This document shows positions 58,997-64,000 of a stretch of DNA of 64,000 bases, one piece after another (the stretch's first letter is position 1; every line of letters starts with the position of its first letter). The position numbers and the translations under genes are program-made. The notes under the pieces were generated by a model that saw nothing but the letters and a program-made list of their open reading frames with translations, did no database searches and was not told where the DNA came from. Where the stretch lies: positions 17,226,501 to 17,290,500 of the forward strand of contig NC_132970.1 of the NCBI RefSeq assembly GCF_047496725.1, read 5' to 3'. The stretch comes from Anoplolepis gracilipes (lineage: Eukaryota > Arthropoda > Insecta > Hymenoptera > Formicidae).

Positions 58997-61418
58997 CGAT
59001 CTTTTCCGCGGTGAAAGCGAACCGTGGCATTGGAGCTACCGCGGTAGCTGTTGTCGCATTTTTCGCCAACCTTTCACCCGAAAAAGGATCGCGGCTGTGC
59101 ACGACGGCTGGCTGACTGAACGTCTCGTCGGCCGCGAAGTTCACTTTCCGCCCGCGGAGGTGAGAGTTCCATGGGAAGCTTCTGCCCGCTAGCCTAACGC
59201 TTCGTGCACGCCCATAACTAAGTATGTGGAAACGCGAGTTCGTACGAAAGGAGCGAGGTGGCTTTATCAGTCGCATACTTACCCGAGAGTCCGGGGAAGC
59301 GGTAATAAACGGAGATTGAAGGTGCGGGTGCGAGAGAATAACTTCTCCTTGAGAAAGGACCGCCTCGCGCAGAGTAAACGTTTTATTTAATACTCTTATA
59401 ACGTTTTATTTATTTATTTATTTTTTTTCGATAAGACAAATTGAGATAATTACAAAGAGATATGTATCTGACGTCAAGTTTATCCTTTACATTGATTTTT
59501 ATTTATTTTATATTATTTTACTATTAATTGTTTTTAATCAATTAAAAATTTGGATTAACTACTGAATATATTTCTTTTCATTATCGCTTTATTCATATAA
59601 GAAAATTTAAGAAACGTTTGCGATACTTTTTTACAGCATGCATTTACGAAATGCAGGCGAAAAGGACATTATCCTTTATATAGAAATAATTAAATTTTGT
59701 TACCGTATTGAGGTTAAAATAATTAGAAACGAAAATTACAGAAACTTACAGACGTTGAGAAGAAGGCGCGGAAAATCAGCTCGGTCCGCATGTCTCGGGA
59801 AGCACATCAACGGGTCGTATTCAATCACCATGACATTCAGCTCACGACTTTTGCCCCAGGAGGTGAGAGCAGCTTCCAGCCACAACATAAAGTGAACAGG
59901 ATGCACTGCGCGCAATCTTATACGCTCATGGAATACGGCTTCAAACTCCAAGTTTGTTGCACAATTGCATAGGAGTGCACAATGAAAGAATTTGCCGAAC
60001 GATAGTATCAATCTTGTCTCGAACTAGCAAAGCCAGAGCGACGTATATTTGTTAATATTAACGATTGTAATTTGACAAAAAAGGAAAAAATTAACAAGAG
60101 ATAACTATAATATTATTATATATTTTATTGAAAAAAAAATCGATATCAATTTTTTTGACATTTATAATTATATTTAGTGTATATACGGGTGAATTAAATG
60201 CTACAAATTCGAACATAATGAATAAAAAATATAAAATTATTATAAAGAAAAAAGCGGATAATATATATATATATATATATTTCATTGAGTCCCATTCGCC
60301 GATTCGATCAATTTTTCTATTTAAATGTCCTCCGTATTTTTAAACTCCTTTAATGTACATTTATTACGTTTTCACACGTCAATTGGATCAAGATATACCG
60401 TTAATAGTCGGTTGACTTATTGTGACAAGAAGGATGGTTTCATACAACCCGCTATTTCACGCCTGCGGGAGATCTGTCTTGATCAGGATTGCTACTCTTC
60501 TCCGTCTCCTTCTTCCTCGTCCTGTGTGCTGGCCCGTCGCTTAACTCGCCGTGATTTGCGTGACGACCGTTTCTGAACGATCCTCAGGAATGAATTATCC
60601 CGATAATTTCTACGATTGAGTCATCTTATACCTCTGGCCTCAAACGAGATGCAGATTAATTGTAAGTCACAATCGTATAATTTGTAGTATAATTATCCTG
60701 TATTATGAGATTCTCATTATACACCGTGTGCACTTAAGAAAATGATGCAATGCCCTGAGATGAAATAGAGAGGATCTTTCGTACATTACAAATAAATTCA
60801 TCGTGAATACTATATATGTTGCAAAATTCAAAAATTGTTAAAAAAAGAAACAAAAAAGAAATAGCAGAGGAACCATCTTAATAATATCGATAGAAAAATG
60901 GAAGGAATTTTCAAGCACGCAGATTTTTTAACACACAGGTTATTTAAGAAATAAGAAGAACAGGTGATATGTAGCGTTTTACAACTTGGCGAATTTATTT
61001 CTAGTCCGTGGAGAATGGAATTTTCCCACTAATACAATGCTATGTGCGGAAAGCATACATGAAATCATCATCGCGCGCGTATCATATTATCTCATCTCTC
61101 TTGGAGAGACAGAAACATGAACCTTCCTAACGAGCTGACCGTGTACCTCGGTTGTGTAAAGCTAGCGATACATGCATGGATATCGATGTGTGTGGCAATA
61201 TGTATATATATAATATATAATGTAATATAATTTTATATTATATAATAAAAAATAAAATAACATTTTTATTATCACTCCTATTATACCGCGTACGAAATGC
61301 AGCTCTACACTCGTGAGGCCTATCGGCGGCTACAATACAGAATGACTAAGCGCTATTTTCGATAACATTCGTAAAATAATAATTAATAATAATAATTAAT
61401 AATATTATTAAAGAATCA

Positions 61419-61465
<47 letters not shown>

Positions 61466-64000
61466 TTAAAGACGCAGTGAGATGCGCAATTTTTGCAAGC
61501 TATATACAAAGTATGACCGCGATCTCATTCCGTTTTAAGGAGAATCGAAGCAGAATTAAGAAAGAAAGATGAAATCCCGTCTGTATTCCTCGAAGCCACA
61601 TCGTAAATTTTTTTATACAAATTTTTTTGTATACCAATAGGTATATACGAGTTTTGTCAGCTGAATGGCAGCTCTCGATATTCTCGAGACGCCGTAGCCG
61701 AAACTCATACACATTTTATAACTCTTTACATATTTTGTAATTTTTTAACGATGTAAGAGGATGTTATAACCAGATTCATGAAAATTTCTTAATCCTCATT
61801 AATATACATGTCCCTTCCCTCCCAAACGCTTTCTCTCCTTTTAATGTACAGTTTAGAAAATATGCCGCACACAAAATATATTAAACCTAATACACGAAAA
61901 ATATATTCTTTACCGTACACCACATGACAGATACGAATTGAAGATTAGAACGGCAACATCACATGATAATTCATTATCATCATAGAAATGATTTTATCTT
62001 TTTTTAAGTAATATATTGTATATATATATATGTTTATCTATAGATCGCTATCCATAGCACAAACACAATATAAATAGAGAAGAAAGTAGGAATACAAGAG
62101 ACAAAGATATATATATATATATAATATATAAGACACAAATCGAAATGTGACTTTGTTTTTCGGAAAAAGAAATTTGCAATGTATATGATACAGTGTTGTG
62201 TGTGATGAAAATTTGCATCTGCGTTTGCATCGGCGAAATACGCGTGAAATTTGAAATGTTGGATAACATAAAATCGCGATAAATAAAATCGCATGACTTT
62301 TTCGTTCGTCTCTTTACGTTTTATAGATCCATTACGATAAACGTGTGTCTTGTATTCCTACCGTTTCCTCTAGAAACGAGAACTGAAGGTTTCCGCCGTT
62401 TACTCAATACGTATTCAAACACGACGATTATATTTGTGCTCGCCACACGCGCGCTATCCCACACGGTACTCGCGTTTAGCGTTCTGCTCGAGAAGCAAAT
62501 GGGAATCGGCCATCACCACCTACACCGTCGTGTCGCTTCGCCGACTTCGAAGCGGATATTTCTGTCCGTCTTTCGCTCGCGATTTCGCGTTTTCGAACGA
62601 CATTTTATCTGCGCCACGGGTTTACATATAAGATAAAAAAAAAAAAAAAAGAGAGAGAGAAAGAAAGAAAGAAAGAAAGATACGATCGAGACGCTCGGAG
62701 AATAACGGTTGATCCTTATTCCACTCGAGTTGACAGCGTCTCGGCCGGAATCGAAGAGACACTTTGCCGAGGGTTCACCCACTGGAAACCGATCTCAGCT
62801 GACTGGTATTTGCGTCAGCGATACCACCTTGTGTGTACCACGTGGACAAGCCAAGGTTGTCCGGTCTTGACAATCTTGGCGACAATCTCGCCCGCTCGCT
62901 CGCGCGAACGATTCGATTTTACGTCTCCGTGCGTGGATCACCTAACAGCGAGATTATACGGATTTTCTGAACGGGGAAGCCGAGTAGCTCTCCGCGGTTG
63001 ATTGCCAGGTGGTGAGGTCAGGAAGACGTCGCTCCGGGCCTGGGCGTGGTCCACGGTAGCACGCGAGCAAGCGAACAAGCGCATCTTCTGACCGGCGTGA
63101 TCCCCGTAGAACTAGTAGGTAGGTTATTACGTAGTCCAATTTAGGACGTTAGCCCGAGGACAGCTGCGAAGAACAACGTTGTAGCTTCCGTTATGAAAAT
63201 GCGGAAGAAAGCGAATCGTCCGTCTTACGGAGTCTTTCCCAATTTGTTTTCCTGCCATCGTGTAATCCATGAAACGTCACTGGCCTATTTAATTTTTTTT
63301 TAAAGCTTTCTTGTTTGATCGATTAAAAATATCGTGTGTACTTTTCGTTACCTATTGTGAAAAGATCGCGGAAATTCTTATCGGAATATCTTATTAGAAT
63401 GTTTCCAATTGAAGAAATATTTAAAATATATAATAGAGAATGGTTAAAAGATTTAAGATGCGTCATAATCAAACTGATAAACAAATTATCTTTCCCAGGT
63501 AGCGTTGTATCAATCTTTCTTTCTTTCTTTCTTTCTCATACTCAAATATCTTACATAGAACGTTCATCATTGCTTTTGTAAGCGCTTATGAAACTTCGAA
63601 TTACACATATATCTATCTAATGTTGTCTATCTAATCGCATATAACGATAAATTCAATTTCGATAATTTTCGACGATCTAAATAACTTACAATTAATCGAG
63701 AAAAGACCGATCCAGTCATCCCTCATGGATGAAGGAACTTTGAATTAATGTTGAAAATTAACAAACGATTATAAAGCGTGATTATAAAGCGCGGTATCTC
63801 CGCAAACTTTGGCAATATAAATTTCGCTTTAAACATTATGTCGATCACATTTACGAGAGAATTACCCGCTCGGATCGGCAAAATTATGCAGGAAGTTCAA
63901 TGAGACTATAAGCGTTCGCCGCATCGTATTCCACAAATTGTTGTCATCAGGTCTGCGACGGTGCTTCGTGTTGATCGGATCGACGATTCTTCTTAAAGAT
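58351..64000. other. Intergenic sequence with microsatellites, no supported gene
   Basis: Simple repeats are (GA)n at 58928-58994, (TA)n near 60259-60280, (AAT)n at 61420-61464, (GAAA)n at 62651-62680 and (TTTC)n near 63517-63537. GC-richer islands lie at 59000-59360 and 62400-63200. A 171-codon minus frame (58761-59276) crosses the GA tract. A donor-like GGTAAGTATG on the minus strand near 59274-59284 has no convincing exon. No RNA gene was recognised. Confidence 0.5.

Noticed and set aside
59268..59290. Strong minus-strand splice donor match (GGTAAGTATG)
   Set aside because: No coding exon could be recognised next to it and no matching acceptor was identified.
1..64000. tRNA, rRNA, snRNA, known microRNA or CRISPR array
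   Set aside because: I looked by eye for tRNA B-box sequence and for several widely conserved insect microRNA seeds and found none. The spaced repeats seen are microsatellites or transposon copies. A tRNAscan or Infernal run would be decisive.

Overview
The window reads as animal, almost certainly insect, genomic DNA. It contains one intron-containing gene for an Odd-skipped family five-zinc-finger transcription factor, and the rest is a long AT-rich sequence broken by GC/CpG-rich islands, microsatellites and short non-autonomous DNA transposons. The CpG-rich islands, the conserved Odd-family finger array and the kinds of small transposon suggest a hymenopteran, perhaps an ant. That placement is an inference, because nothing here fixes the species.

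Layout. 1-2390 is AT-rich flank with a perfect 16-bp-arm hairpin (937-972) and a small terminal-inverted-repeat element (1720-1976). 2390-3108 is a GC-rich 5' flank or 5' UTR with a perfect 28-bp palindrome and a (GGGGCC)5 tract. 3109-5497 is the Odd-family gene in two coding exons, with a phase-2 intron between fingers 2 and 3, followed by a 3' UTR with AATAAA at 5892. From about 5.9 kb to 64 kb I find no protein-coding gene I can defend. Most long open frames there lie in simple repeats or CpG-rich sequence and lack recognisable domains.

That 58 kb holds at least eleven short transposon-like units with no transposase. Four are copies of one ~560-bp family flanked by TA (28196, 32727, 43180, 51957). 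Three are copies of a ~420-bp family with CACAGAA ends (11313, 14384, 16817). The others are single piggyBac-like (TTAA), hAT-like (8-bp duplication), GCAC-flanked and TA-flanked units. A degenerate transposase-like N-terminus may lie at 50397. There are also two long near-perfect inverted repeats, with 100-bp and 115-bp arms, and a 0.27-kb tandem duplication.

A developmental regulator next to tens of kilobases of gene-free sequence is typical of Odd-family loci, so cis-regulatory DNA is the likeliest function of the non-repetitive parts. I cannot identify individual enhancers. I see no tRNA, rRNA, snRNA or known microRNA, and no CRISPR array. The clearest new lead in the gene is that the intron donor itself creates an in-frame stop, so an unspliced transcript would encode a two-finger protein resembling the Drumstick arrangement.
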